64,000 nt of DNA from Stropharia rugosoannulata (GCA_028532985.1 JANCIK010000009.1:1736001-1800000), one strand, 5' to 3'. Numbered from the stretch's first letter, positions 23,761 to 39,080 are shown. Notes: generated by a model not told the origin, from the letters alone. Numbers and translations are program-made.

Positions 23761-23839
23761 GTTAGACGAAAGGAAGAGGGTATGATAAATTTTTGAAGTC
23801 CGCCCAAAAATCACTTCGACCGTTTCTCTTGATCACATC
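23761..23839. promoter_or_regulatory. 79-bp divergent promoter between Mrt4 and DOHH
   Basis: Only 79 bases separate the two start codons on opposite strands, so leaders and promoter elements of both genes must share this stretch. It contains an AAATTTTTG run (about 23787-23796), loosely like the A/T-rich rRNA-processing element known from yeast ribosome-biogenesis promoters, and an AAAAATCA run. Joint control of two translation-related genes is inferred from position. Confidence 0.5.
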
Positions 23840-25099
23840 ATGTCTGCCATTGCCGTCACCCCGTCTGAGCTCAAAGCTCTCTCTGACACTCTGCTCAGCA
23901 GCGACGTCGCATTACACACGCGATTTCGCGCCTTATTCACACTCAAAGCACTAAAGTCCGAAGATGCAGTTAAAATTATTGCTAAAGGTTTGGTTACAAT
24001 TACATTACTTATCGACATATCGCTTATGATCTAATCAAGGCTTTACCGATGAATCCGCCTTGCTGAAGCATGAACTGGCATACTGCCTTGGGCAAATAGG
24101 GAAGACTAGTGCCCTTCCCTCTCTGGAGGCTGTTCTGAAGAATACTTCCGAGGATCCGATGGTTAGGCATGAGGTACGATCTTCGCTAGCCTTTTTGTAA
24201 AGCGTACCATCCATCTGAAGCGTTCATAGGCAGCCGAGGCTATGGGTGCTATATCAGACCCTTCCTCTCTTACTCTTCTCAGGGAATACCTTTCCGATTC
24301 TAACAGAAGCGTCCGGGAGACATGCGAAATCGCAGTATCTAAAATTGAATGGGACAATTCTGAGGAAGGTAAAAAACATTGTCGAAATTTAGAAACGGCT
24401 TCTACCCCGTATGTTTCGCCCTCTTCTTTGCGTTATCCTGGAGGATGTCTCATATACTTTATCAGTCTTTATACTTCTGTCGATCCCGCTCCCCCAACTT
24501 CCGGCCTTCTGGCAGGTGCAAACACAAAAGACGTCTCTGAAGCGAGGGTCGCGCAGCTTCAACAGGAATTGACCGACCACAGACTCCCTCTGTTCCAAAG
24601 ATACCGTGCAATGTTTTCTCTTCGAAATATCGGGACTCCAGCAGCTGTTGATGCTCTTGCATCGGGCTTTTCTGACGACAGTGCATTGTTCAAGTAAGTA
24701 CATGGATTACTTTACGCTCAATATATATGCTTATAACTGTAAAGACACGAAATTGCATTTGTATTCGGTCAACTTCTCTCCCCCCATTCCGTCCCATCTC
24801 TCTTGAAGGTGTTGGAAGATTCCAATGAATCGGATATGGTCCGCCACGAAGCCGCTGAAGCCTTAGGTGGAATTGCCACTCCTGAAGTACTGCCTCACCT
24901 TCGTGAGTGGATGACAAGAGAGGACGCACCACGGGTGGTGCGTGAGAGTTGCCAGGTCGCGATTGATATGTGGGAGGTAAGTTTCTTTATGTTACTATTC
25001 TCATTTCTACCTCTGACACTGTTGGTGCAGCACGAGAATTCGGGAGAATTTCAGTATGCAAATGCTCTGGGGAATAGCACCACCGTAGCTGTGGCCTGA
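23840..25099 (+). CDS. Deoxyhypusine hydroxylase (DOHH, HEAT-like iron enzyme)
   Basis: DOHH performs the second step of hypusine formation on eIF5A, hydroxylating deoxyhypusine with a di-iron centre, in the cytosol. The start is [20 protein letters not shown]. The protein is built of two sets of HEAT-like repeats. The four metal-binding His-Glu pairs are all visible: [35 protein letters not shown] and [12 protein letters not shown]. The linker between the halves is around 24410-24560 and includes an intron (GTATGTTTCG...CTTCTGTCG region; the exact border is uncertain). Further introns were read at about 23987-24040, 24173-24232, 24693-24742 and 24976-25030. The end is GNSTTVAVA, stop at 25097-25099. 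Family assignment is firm. Confidence 0.95.
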
Positions 25100-25665
25100 T
25101 CTTTTTATCATTTATGTAATGCAATTCTGTAAAATCAACGGCTAGCTTGACCGCAAAAAGTTAACATATCCAACGGGCAAGGTGCTGATTTCTCCCCGAA
25201 GACTTTCGTCTGAAATACATTCGGTAGCAGCTCATAATGATCGACCATCGCTGTCTCTGACATGCAAACACAATTACTATTATACAGCAAGCGAAGAGTG
25301 TTACTAAATGGAACTATCCCATCGATGCAAGCAAGACAAGGTAGAAGGCAACCCGAAAAACCGGCAAGCACAATGAAACAAACACAATATGAAGGCTGGA
25401 ACGGGGGAATGCATGAAATGTGTGGTAGAGTACGCGTCGAAGGGGATGTTGTATACACGTAGGGTTTCTGGGGCTAATACATATCCTAGCAGGCAAGTAT
25501 CGGGGGCTGCCATGGTCTACGTTTAGATGCTTTGTGTGATGTAGGATGTAGGGATTGTGAAGTATTGCCAGATAACGCTCCAGTCATTTTGCCAGTCATA
25601 ATCGACAGGAGGCAAATAGAGAAGACACTGGAAATGCTGGTGGTGTCGCGTAGATAATGAAATAT
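25100..25665. other. Intergenic between convergent DOHH and VWA genes
   Basis: No coding signal is convincing. It should contain the two 3' UTRs. Open frames on both strands (25135-25458 minus, 25262-25462 plus) overlap each other and look like chance. Confidence 0.5.
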
Positions 25666-27408
25666 TCAAGTTCTTGCACTTCTCCAAGCACTCTGCATGG
25701 CAATCCGTCGCGCCTACGCATTAATGCTGTTAGTCATGGTCATTGAGGGTGACAAGAAAAAAAGAAATTACCTGATCAAGGGATATCGAATCCTCTCGAA
25801 GCTCTACCTTCTGCTGACCGTCATCATCATCATCGTCTTCGTCAAATGTCGAACGACCAGCTCCGACTCGCATGCCACCGAATGCAGCTTTGCCTCCTGC
25901 CAAAGAAAATGGTGTTGATGCCACAGCTGTGCCAAATACGCTCGCTGTCTTGGGCGCACCGAAGGCAGCAAAGTCGGTCACAACTTTGCGAGTGGGTGAG
26001 GAAGGTATCACAGGTTTGCTAGGTGATGAAGGAGGAGACCTCGGTGACGAATGCGTGGACATGCCGGAATATGTTGAGTAGGCAGATCGAGAAAGTGCAT
26101 GTCGGGCGTTCAGGTATTTTTCTGTGAATCGTGTTCCGTGAACCTATGATGTTTTTTTACTCATTTAGAATCAGTCGGCATGTTGGTAGGCACTCAATTA
26201 ACTTACCCTTTTTAGTAGCGGGCGCGCTTCATCTAGGGAAGGAGCATTACTGAAAACAGCGACATTGTGCCTCGCCTCTTCAGATTCTTTATATATACTC
26301 TCAATCACAACCTTCTTTGTGCTTTCATTTCGAAGCAAAAGTTTTTCGTGGAGTTCCCTGGCCACATCGTCGACACTTTCGTTATTGCCCAGAATACGCT
26401 GGGCCACTGCTTCGCCGACTTCGCGCACCAGTCGTTCCATGTCTAGGTTTTCCAGAACACTTCCGACGATTGCATGTGTAAGCAGGTCGGCCGTTAGAAG
26501 GGGCAACATGAGACCCGAAGTAATGCTGGTAATGGCTTGGTAGAAATCTGTGGCAAACTGAGCAATTTGTCAGTTTACATCATATATTGCTCGCAGATAA
26601 TCACTTACTGAATAGCCACTGAGTGCAGGCTCACACGCTACAAAGAACTGAAAATGACGTAAGGGCCTGCAGAAGTGATGAAATTATAAGAAGAGAACTT
26701 GCAAGTGTAATCCCCCTGCTAGCCATCAAGCGGGCGAGCTGCAATGGATCATTACCATCCGGCGAGCCCTCGTCAAACCCTAGATAGACAGTCTTGGACA
26801 CACATCATGGTGGCAGGGAATCACTTACCATCACCATATTCTCCAATGCCATGAGGTGGTGCGTCCGCAATGAGCACGACCATTTTACTGGCGTACTGTC
26901 GCCAGTCCATGTTGAGCGCCTCTGCCAGCGCAGCAGTGACTGCCTCGGGGCCGTCTCCGCCCCCAGACGCATACAGTGTGGACAGGTGCTTGTGCACCTG
27001 GCTGATGTCGGACGAGAACCCAAAGTTCTTTGTCACATATGTGTGATCTTGCGGGGGGTGGTCGCGGAAGGCCACCAGGCCCACGCGGAGATCCTCAGGG
27101 CTCTGGAGCTTCCCCGACTCAAAGATATGCGCGCAGATAGACTCGATGTTCTTGGTGGCCGACGAAATATACGTGCCCTGGCTGCCCGTGCAGTCTTGCA
27201 CGAAGACGAGATCTCTAATGACATCAGTGGATAAGTGACGGAGGCATATGGTTCAGTGAGAGTGTCTCAGAGTGATTGCTTACAGCTGCTTTCTGCCTGG
27301 ATCATTGGCAACGGGGGGCGCGCCAAAGCGCTGTTGCGGAGGCTGTTGCTCGAAGGCAGGTTGCAGACCATAGCCCGCAGGAGAATCCATACTCATATCT
27401 TCATCCAT
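25666..27408 (-). CDS. von Willebrand factor A-domain protein
   Basis: A cytosolic-type VWA protein, partner unknown; similar VWA domains occur in fungal VwkA-type alpha-kinases but no kinase domain is seen here. ATG at 27408 opens MDEDMSMDSPAGYGLQPAF. The VWA domain begins RKQLDLVFVQDCTGSQGTYI, where DCTGS is the MIDAS motif. It continues LRVGLVAFRDHPPQDHTYVT, SGGGDGPEAVTAAL and MVVLIADAPPHG. After the domain come a helical region (NLDMERLVREVGEAVAQRIL) and a Ser/Pro-rich tail (SSPRSPPSSPSKPVIPSSP, then an acidic DEDDDDDDGQQ run). The last exon is short; the reading that stays open joins SISLDQ to ARRIAMQSAWRSART with stop at 25666-25668. That 3' border is the least certain part. The domain call is firm; function is not known. 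Confidence 0.8.
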
Positions 27409-27630
27409 GGCTATGGAGGACGATGTAGGGGTGCAAGAAAGAAACGGAGACACGCAGGAACGCACAATATGGTATTGACGCTGTATAGATCGATGGGACA
27501 CGCCTTGGATGAACCCAACCCAATTGTCACCTCTGCCCACGAGTCCTCCAATGCCGCAGATTCGGATCTCACACGTCGGACTTCGGATTCTTCCATATCC
27601 GGTAATCCTTCTCATTTAAATATGTCACAT

Positions 27631-30351
<2,721 letters not shown>

Positions 30352-30853
30352 GTCCTGCAGTGTGTGTTGCCGGCGAGTGCAAGGCAGGCACTATTAACGG
30401 GAAATGTACGTCGGGGATAGAAGGTAATAGTGGGGAATATAGTGCTTGGAATTATTTGATGCACGGCGACACGCTCGAGCTGGGGAGGAAATATAGTAGT
30501 AACACGTGACGCGGACACGGTCTTGGCCATTGAGTCCCGCAACATCTGTGGGGTCGGCAGTAATAAACAACTTGCCCGGTAAGCCTCACAGCGTCACCCA
30601 TAAATCAACTCAGCTCATAGCTGTGAAATCGGAATGCCTAGGTCACGTCTTCTATCGGAAACCGTCAAGTTCTCCGCTGCCGGTGGCACCATCAATAAGT
30701 AATCAAATCTTCGCCGGGCCCACTGAAAAGCATACTTTTGGAACGTCCTTGGAACGTCCGTCCCGCATCGCGTGCCCTATGCTCATATTCACTTTATAAG
30801 GTCCTGACTGACTGCTTTGTGTTCAGCGGTCAACTCACTGCTCACTGCCCTTG
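30352..30853. other. Divergent intergenic region Miro / F-box gene
   Basis: About 500 bp serve two divergent genes. A CACGTGAC site is at about 30503-30510. Short open frames overlap here on both strands without family resemblance. Confidence 0.5.
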
Positions 30854-32507
30854 ATGTTCACGCTCACTTCGCTCCCCGTAGATATACTGATCCTCGTCCT
30901 TGAGCCCCTTGGTATAGACGACCTTGCAACACTGTCGCTGACTTGTCATGCCTTACATTCTATTGTACGTCCTACTCGCTCACCTTTGTCTCCTTTAGTA
31001 CCATGACGCCGTTTTACAGGTCAAAGAATTCGGGTGGTTCAACTACCTGCGCGCTAACCCGCGCCCATCGTGGAGCTTAACGAGGACAACAGCTCTCTGG
31101 CCGCCTGCTATCCGTGCTCGATATGATGTTATGTCGGATGTAGCCTGGAAGCGAGCAGATTTCATCGCACGACCCCTTTCTAAAATGTGGGCAGGAAAAT
31201 TTACGCCCGTAATGGCAATCAGCTCCTTTCACCTTGTTGTCGGTGTAGGAAATATCGTGCACTCATATGCATTTGGGGTGTCGAAAGCCTGCTCAGCCCC
31301 ACCCGTCATATACGAAGGATTCGTTTCCCTGCAAGAACGCCGTGACCGTCCGCGAAATATCACTGCTGTCAACTTCGTGCGGGACGATGGGCTGGACGCT
31401 ATTTTAGACATTGCCTTCCAGGATGGAGCAATCGAGCGTACGCGTCTCTTTATGTCGCCGCACAAAGCGGGAGGAGCACGTCTACTTTCTTTTACACGAA
31501 CCAGAGCCATCCCCATGCCAAATAACGATTTCCTGGAGAGTATATCGTCAGACGGAAGTGTCATCCTCGCCCTGTCCTCTACCGGCTATGCTAGGTTAAG
31601 CTCCAATTACGAAGACCCATCAAGAACGAACCCTGGTACAACAATTAACCTCCAAACGCGTAGTTGGGTTTCCCACTTGTGCGTACAGGCGTCTACGCCC
31701 TATGCAGCCTTCGGCGTCGCGTCTACTACGCCACTGAATATACACTCACTCGCTGACGGAGGACAGCTCCTCTCTCGTCCGTCGGCAATTCTGCACACCA
31801 AGCGCGGTGCAGACCTGCCTCTCGACAATTTGTCGTCCTCAGCCGTATACGGTCTCTCGCGCGCGCCCCTGAACTCGCCCTGGGGCTCCTCACCACAGAT
31901 ACTCGTATCGGGGTGGTTCGATGGGCAAGTGCGCTGCTATGACCTCCGATCATCTTCGCGCGCTTCTTTAGAAGGGCGGTGTGGTGGTGGTGGAAGTGAC
32001 GACGTGGGGGCAGATGCTCCGCTCCTGCGGCCGGTTCTTTCGCTGGCCGATCGCTGGTCATACGAACCCATCTACTCCGTTTCGTGCGGCGGCGGGTCCG
32101 CAGCACACATTGCCGCAGGTACGGCACGGCACAGCGTCGTGTCTTTCTACGACGTCCGCTCGCCTGCCACCAGTTGGAGTGTCCACGCACCAGGTAATGA
32201 TCCTTCTCCCGTTTTCTCAGTCATATTAGAGGGCTCGCGCTTTTTCGGGGTCACTGAGAGTCGTCCATTTGTTTACGACTTTGTAAGTTCTGAAAAGAAA
32301 CTTGTTCCCGCTGATGGGTTGATTGCGAGATTATTTACATTTTAGGGGCCTGGAGTCTCATTAGACACATATCCGCCTCTACCTCAGGTCCGAGGATTCG
32401 ATAACCTCAAGCAAAGGAAAGGCCTTCATCCTGCTACTTATCACGTTCTGCAATATCAGCACAGTGGCTCCGGACTATGTAATGAAACACCTTTCAGGGC
32501 TGAATGA
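30854..32507 (+). CDS. F-box protein with WD40-like C-terminal domain (FBXW4-like)
   Basis: Likely a substrate receptor of an SCF ubiquitin ligase; the target is unknown. ATG at 30854 opens MFTLTSLPVDILILVLEPLG, a typical F-box (LPVDILILVL, LATLSLTCHALHSIV). Three exons were read with clean borders: 30854-30964, 31020-32282 and 32346-32507, giving 511 residues. The C-terminal part contains propeller-like strands (SSPQILVSGWFDGQVRCYDLR, AAHIAAGTARHSVVSFYDVR, VFSVILEGSRFFGVTESRPF). They resemble WD repeats but are diverged, as in FBXW4-type proteins. The joined C-terminus ends LCNETPFRAE. The gene is convergent with the Ras exchange-factor gene, with about 350 bp between stops. Confidence 0.82.
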
Positions 32508-32854
32508 CCTGTATATATTACTGCATAGTGGAATTTAATACTATCTCGGCGGAGCCATAGGGGAAAATTCTAACTTCTAAGCGATACACTTTTTATTGTG
32601 CCGTGTGTTCGTTGTCAAACTATCATGTCCGGGCGCTAATTTACAATGGGTGAAAATGCAGAAGCAAGTGGTATAATGTAGTAGAGACGCAATGAATAAA
32701 CATGAGAGTAAAACAAAGCGAAATGAGTAATGAAGGTCAACAATAAATCCTTGGAAATGAGGTAAAGAACTGGTACTGAAGATGCTACAAATAACCTATG
32801 AAAAAGAAAAGAAATAAATATGATATAATTTGAGGCAATCACTGTCAAGCGAAA
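32508..32854. other. Intergenic between convergent F-box and Cdc25 genes
   Basis: A/T-rich stretch with several AATAAA-like signals (about 32694-32700 and 32743-32750 on the plus strand; TTTATT runs for the minus strand). It fits overlapping 3' UTRs of the two genes. No gene seen. Confidence 0.5.
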
Positions 32855-35800
32855 TCATGATGACGATGTAGATTGTGACTGAGAGCGTGTTGCCCAGTTG
32901 AATAGTTGTCGCATGTCACTTGTTGGCGGCTGGTCAGCAGGTTGTTTGGGTTCAACAAGAAGGCTAATAAAAGGTTTAAGAACAGGCACGAGTGTATAAA
33001 AATGTGAATATACCTTCTCCGGTACAGGTCCTGCAGGTCCCCATGATGTTTGGACTTTTCGAAGCATACATTAAGATACTCCTGGACCTCAGGAATGCCC
33101 TTTAGATTATACGGAATTTGGAAGCGCTGCATATCTGGTTGGAGATTAGGTTCCGGATGGCACGTTGGTAACTCCCCACCCACCTTGGGCAATCCTAGCA
33201 AGTTTGTGGTATTTATTGAAGTTGAGAAGTTTCTTGTTCGGATCGGAAGGTGATGCTCGATGGGAGGGATTGCCTTCTCTGCAGAAAGTAACATCGGTGA
33301 GATATAAGCCTGGAAAAGACAATTAATGGACAAATTAAGATGAAGTCATAACAGGACAACAATACCTAAGAATGGCACGGCGGGAGGCGCTGTGTTACGT
33401 AGTTTGGTGCGATACTCATGGTAATTCCGGCTGTGGTCACATAGTCTCCTCATGGATTCTACCTGAGCCTTGTATTTCTGAGACAGACCCTGCACCATAG
33501 AATCAGTATAAATCATTTCGTGAGAGCAGTGGGTTAAGCTTACCGCCCATGTCTGGCGCAGTCTTGAGATAACCGACGAGTCCAAAGCCGCAAGTATTGA
33601 TCTTGACGTACTAAAGTTGTTCAAGCTCGTACAACGCTAATGCAAATAAGTTCAGACCATCAAAAAGGGGTGCAGAATATACGCACATCGGCAACTTTGA
33701 CGAAGAACTTCACCAGTGTCGTACGTTTTTTAATATCGGGCTCATTGAGGATACTCTCCGCCACCCACCCTGTGATTGCTGTGCTTAGAGAACTGATAGC
33801 CTTCACGTTTGCCGGCGAGGATGTGCCTTCTTGACCGTTCTCCAGAATATCTTCAGGTTGAATGGCACAGTAAAGGCTGCACTCTATCACAGTCAATTGC
33901 CGGGCAAGCTCCAGAGCGTCAAAGTCTGTTATGGAAATGTGCTCGAAATCCTTTTTCCTCAGGCTCGCCAATAATGCCTTAGTCATCGTTGGACGCGGGA
34001 TCTCTGCATTGCCTATGGGAAGGATCGGCGGGTTGATAGACATTCCAGGATCGCGGGTACGGTCTGCTCTTGGGCTCACAGTTTTGTCTGAGTTCTGGCG
34101 ACGAGCTTCAAGCAACTCCATGATACGAGTAGCGGGTAAAGAAAAAAGAGGAGCTAGGGCGTTTTCCGTGAACATGATCAAGGATGGTAAAGCAACATCG
34201 TCGACTCCGGGTCGCCAATACAATTCAACCCATGTCTTGATGAAATTTGATACTCTCAGCCGTACTGGAATGCCTTTTTGTTGCTGCCACAAGCTCATAT
34301 GCTCCTCACTTAAATAACTTGGGGGGGCAAGATTGAACCGTTCCACGAGCGCATCTGTGAGCTCACAAGGATTAGAGAACAGCCGAAATGTCATGAAGAA
34401 AATCGCAGAGAATGCAGGGTCCACAATGCTATTATGAGGTGTCATCTTTTCCACAAGAACGGCAAGAGTCGCGCCTACGAGGAGGGTATCACTGTTGTAC
34501 GCAGCGTCACTGGCAGGGTAGTCGTGCTCTTCCAACCACTCCATACCACTAGAGCCATTGAGAAAACCTCTGAAAGGACCAGCAGGTACATCTCCATTAA
34601 CAATTTTTTCGCCTAGATCACTGCTCACACTGCCTTCCCATGTAGTGCCTGTTTCGTCTGTATGAGCCACGGATGTTGGAGATGCCAGTTCTGGCTCTAC
34701 GGGGCCATAGAGAGGAACGGTGATATGAGAAAGAGATTTAAGCTCCTCCGGAGAAGTATCTCCAGAATCATCTGATTGCACCCAAGATGACCCAGACAGC
34801 ACGCTCGTTTCTGATCCCGAAGAAACCTCCCTTGGACGCTGAAGAGGAGAGGACGTCTGGGCTTGGATTGTGAGGTCTTCCTCGTCCATACCATCTACAT
34901 TGTAGACGACATTGCCGGCATGATGCTCAAATTCCATTGATCTAACCGCTGTCGAGTTATTTAGTTGCAAGGGAGCAAATGGCGACTTGATAACGTTGTC
35001 GACGCTTGGCAAATTGACAATAAACGGACGATCGCCAAAGGAACGAGTGAGGCAGACTTTCACAGCAGTTACGCAATCAGCTCCTGCTTTCAAGGCGCCA
35101 GTGGCTGAGCGCAACAGCGTTTGCTTCTCTTCCTCTTCAGACATCGCGGGAGGAAGGGATAGTGTCAAAAGGCGGACAGACTCGGCTAGTGAGCTTGTGA
35201 CGTTATATAAACCTTCCTTCGCGAATTTTAAGTTGCCCACTCGATGTGCAGGAATATCCGGATGCTGCGTAACGGCTTCAACGATAGTAAGGAGCTTGCA
35301 TACCATTTCCACAATTTCCTTGACGAGGTCATACAAAACGCCTGTACTGGAAGCGTAGGAAGTACGAGAATGAGCATGAGCATGACCAATAAATGCAGCA
35401 ATGGTCGATAAATAATGATCATGGGTATAGCGAAGGGCTTCCATCACTTGAGTCACTGTTGAAGGCCCGCAAGGGAATGGGGGGGGTTCCACAGGTGTAG
35501 ATTCTGATGAACGCGAAGACGTCGAGGAGAAACTATCAATAGAGGGTTCCGATTTGTGACGGGTTGTACCACGGTCTTTCAACAAGTATTGCTCTTGCCT
35601 TACCCTAGCCAGCGATTTGTTTGACGTGGGACTTCTAGAGTCGATCCCATTTTCCCTTGCTCGAGGCCCCACAAGTCCAGATCCCAACCGTGGTAAGCCA
35701 TTTGAATTATGCCCTCGGAATTGTGTCGGGGTCTTCGTCGGCGAGTCCTCGTAATCATCATAGTCTTGGTTCTTGTACGCAATACTTCCCTCTGACGCGG

Positions 35801-36921
35801 GCGTGGCCGTCCGACTCGTTTCTTCTTCGGGTAGTTCAAGGCCCAATTTGATTGCAACCGTTAGAAATGACCTAACATGCGCGAATGCTTGTCCACCGAG
35901 GCGGAGCATAGTTTCTACTTCTGCAGAGAAGTCGCTTGGACTCAGGCTAACATCCGATGCCCTTTTTGTTTGTGCAACAAGAGCCGCTAGAGTGGCTAAG
36001 AGGTGCTTGCGCTCCTCTGCCAGCTTGGGAAACTGGCGAAGTATTGGTGCGTCACGTTGCAGTGTTTCCGTGGAGGCCAAGATGGATCGTACACAGCCAA
36101 TAATGCAAGCTGTTGAAGGTTGGAAGTGCGTCGGGCGGTTCGCCCGCACCGCACCTTGTAAAAGCGAAAGGCCATGCAGCAGGGGTAACATGAGAGGCGG
36201 GCAATACGGATCTACATCTTGGCTGAGAGATTCACTATTGGAAGATAGATTACGAGTGTGTTCATGTCGTGAAATTGCAGGAGTGCGGGATGACACCGTT
36301 GTCCACGACGTCGCTGAAGCAGTAGATGAACTATGGCCATGCCGTCGATAACTCGACTGAGCCTCATATTAGGCAACGGCACTTCCAGCAGTTGATGTTA
36401 CTCACATTTGTCATTCCGAGTGGCTCTTCTTCTGTTAACGAAGATTGCTCATCCACATAATTACTCGGAAACCACCCTCTTCGTCCTTCCAGTTCACCGT
36501 CCCACCACCCACTACTATCTTTGCTTAGTACACGAATCACTTCGCCGGTGCGAAACGAAAGACATGAAGAGTTTTCTGCTTGGTAGTCGTGCATTGCAAG
36601 GACATATTCTAAACCTACCCGTACCGTTTCTTCGATTGCGGGACTACGGGAGCGTGACCGCGATAGTGATCTTTGTCGTGAGGATACATCTAGTGAGGTC
36701 GTTGATTCATTCGTGGAGGAGGATCTGGGAGAAACAATGGATAGTGAGGAGCTTGTGGACGCGTTTGAGGTACTGCGGCCTCGCTGAAATGTCGATGGGA
36801 GATCTGAGGACCCGGCCAAGTTTGGCAGGGGTGAAATGCTCCGATCCCTGATTCGCGTCCTTGTGTAGGTCCCAGGGTTTCGACGACCAGTGATGTCTAT
36901 CGCGAGGCCTGCATACATCAC
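32855..36921 (-). CDS. Cdc25/Ste6-type Ras guanine-nucleotide exchange factor with SH3 domain
   Basis: It loads Ras with GTP and so feeds cAMP/PKA and MAPK signalling at the plasma membrane. The first exon carries a serine/arginine-rich leader and an SH3 domain near residues 100-160 (YVLAMHDYQAENSSCLSF, VIRVLSKDSSGWWDGEL, RRGWFPSNYVDE). After one intron at about 36363-36407 a single open stretch of nearly 880 codons follows. It holds long helical and low-complexity parts, the RasGEF N-terminal module (LLVGATLAVLVEKMTPHN, FMTFRLFSNPCELTDALV) and the start of the catalytic domain (ITDFDALELARQLTVIECSL). Three or four short exons (33350-33690 and 32855-33315) complete the catalytic domain (SRLRQTWAVSGLSQKYKAQV, AVPFLGAYISPMLLS, IPYNLKGIPEVQEYL) and a polar end. 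Length is about 1,250 residues. The start could be 36921 or 36918, or an upstream exon may exist. Confidence 0.92.
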
Positions 36922-38630
36922 AACTCGACTATAATTGGACCTAAAACTAAAGCGTTAGATAACTGGATATACTACACAGACAGTATACCGAGCTGAACCA
37001 GGGGAGATGAGAATATCACGGAAACACACCTTGCTTTCGCTTTCCCGCAACTGTGCCGGTATTGAATGAGATCGTAGTGCGAAGTTAGGATGTAGTAGCT
37101 TGTAGCGAAGGCGGATTGCTAGGGGGAAATCGGCACGAACGTGTTATACCGGAAGTAAGCCGATTAGATGCTGTCGGTTTTAAGGATAGTATGAGTCTTA
37201 AGAAGAACACGGAGAGCTCAGGCGATTGCCGTAGTAGATTGGAAGATGGAAGACGACTGTGCGCGTTGAATTAGGATGCTTAGTAGATGGAAATAAGTAC
37301 TACAATCGGTGTCGTGGACGAACTGAGCGGATTTTGGTTAAGAAAGGAGAAAAGATTTGAAGAAATATACAGGAGATACAGAGATGGTATATGGTGAGAG
37401 GCAAGACTCCCTGGCCTGTATGGCTTGTCGGTGGCACGCAAAGCGAGCTCTCAACCTGTTGCCCGTATACATCTGATCCCAACCTAATCATAACATCACC
37501 AAATACAATTACTTCACTCCTAAATTAGGCGCGCACTCGGCTTTGTCTGTAACTTTTAAGTACAGGAAAACACAGCATTGCCACACGAGCTTGAAACTGG
37601 CTGCAAGAGCATCTAGGGCGACTAGTTCATGCCCGCGCGACGAAAACTTTGCACCCGTTCAGTCTGAAGTCACGTCCCTTCAATTCCGGGGACTTGGAGT
37701 TGTGTCAGCCTGGAACTCATCATTGAAAACAGAGAGCGTCATTGACTCATTGCACATCGTTTCATTTTGTAGTGGATGTGGAGTGTGTCAAGAGGTGAAA
37801 TAATATGTAAGGCAGAACTTTATGACAAAGCTTTGAGAACCTTCCCCAAGTTGTTCGTAGTTTGCTGACTTTGTGATCGCGAGTCGCGACGCTTTTTTAC
37901 AGGCCAAACGGGTGCAGTTGATTTGTACCCCATCTTCGACTGAAAAGTCAAGGCGATTGCAAGTGTGTATGTCACTCATGCACAATTTAGCACAATATGG
38001 ATGTTTCTGTACACCCTTGTACACCCTGTTTTTTTCTTGCCACGTTGTACGACAATTAAAAGCATATGGACGACCTTCTAATCGATGTGTTTCCGTTATT
38101 TTTCACATTGCTATCAACATTTACTGGGAAACTCGCTGAAACTGCGAGAACGGTGCTGCGGGGTAGCGTGTAATGCCTAATTTAGTAAGGGACCCAACCA
38201 ATCTGATAACACAAGCGCGGACGCGACGCGACCCTGCGTTTAACCGCAGAACACCGAATAATGCGTGCTGTGTTATCAACCGGTCCTTGAAATACCCAAA
38301 ATTCTTCCGTCAACAGCCAACTCAACTATTTTACCCATACATCCCATTCACTGGCCATTACCCGTCTTGGCAATTTAGGAAGACACGGTAGATTCCGATC
38401 AGAGACCATTGATGATTTCGCCATCCGTCCCAAATCCGTCCAGGCGGTACACACTCAGCATATTTTAAATTATGCCATCACTCTGCTCATCCAATCCTCG
38501 ACCCCTTTCTTTGCCCTACCGAAGTACTTCTCGCTTCGCAACCAGCAGGTTCTCATAGAGCCTGGGAGGCTCGGCGGCGGCGCCTCTCTGGTGTGGCGGT
38601 CAATTTTCCATTCAAGATCAGCAATTTAAG
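36922..38630. other. Long divergent intergenic region Cdc25 / GSKIP gene
   Basis: About 1.7 kb without a recognised gene. The part near 36922-37500 probably contains the Cdc25 leader. Small open frames (37543-37803, 37873-38139, 38173-38391) have no resemblance to known families. A palindrome (TCGCGAGTCGCGA) is near 37877-37890. Just upstream of the GSKIP gene is a pyrimidine-rich stretch with a CCAAT at about 38490. Confidence 0.5.
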
Positions 38631-39080
38631 ATGGTCATGGCAAGCCTATATAGTCTTCGTCAAGCTCTCAGTTATATCCCCAATTTTTGGGGGCCTTCCT
38701 CTTTCTTTGACTTTAAAGGGCTCATGAACGACTCCCCGTCCTTCTGTCATTCAGAGCTGCAACGCGCTCTGGAAGAGCAAGCTTTTGGTATCAAGAAATT
38801 CGCCATAACTTCGTCATCTGGTCAAAATGCTGTCGCCTCTGTCGTCCTACTCGACGGCGTTAAGCTCGTGATCGAGCTGACGACTCAAGGTTACTCTGTG
38901 AGTTATTCACTCGATGTCTTCCCAGTCGTCATTTCTCCGAACTGAACTACCTCTCAGATTGTCTCAGCCAATAATATATACGAGAACATTGAAGATCTAC
39001 TGCAAGCCGCAAGCCCTATGTATGCCAAAAAGCGGCAGGAATTACTGTATGCCAAACTTGCAAAACTGAGTACCCTTTGA
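38631..39080 (+). CDS. Small GSKIP-domain protein
   Basis: Two exons, 38631-38897 and 38958-39080, give 129 residues. The first half (MVMASLYSLRQALSYIPNFW, then HSELQRALEEQAFGIKKFAI) leads into the GSKIP domain: ASVVLLDGVKLVIELTTQGY and IYENIEDLLQAASPMYAKKR, ending ELLYAKLAKLSTL. The spacing of the ELT-x-GY strand, the IYE-x-I helix and the SP-x-Y helix matches animal GSKIP. That protein binds GSK3 and PKA RII; whether the fungal protein does so is unknown. The domain also occurs inside the large Clu proteins, but the length here shows a stand-alone protein. It is convergent with the OGFr-domain gene (210 bp between stops). Confidence 0.78.
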
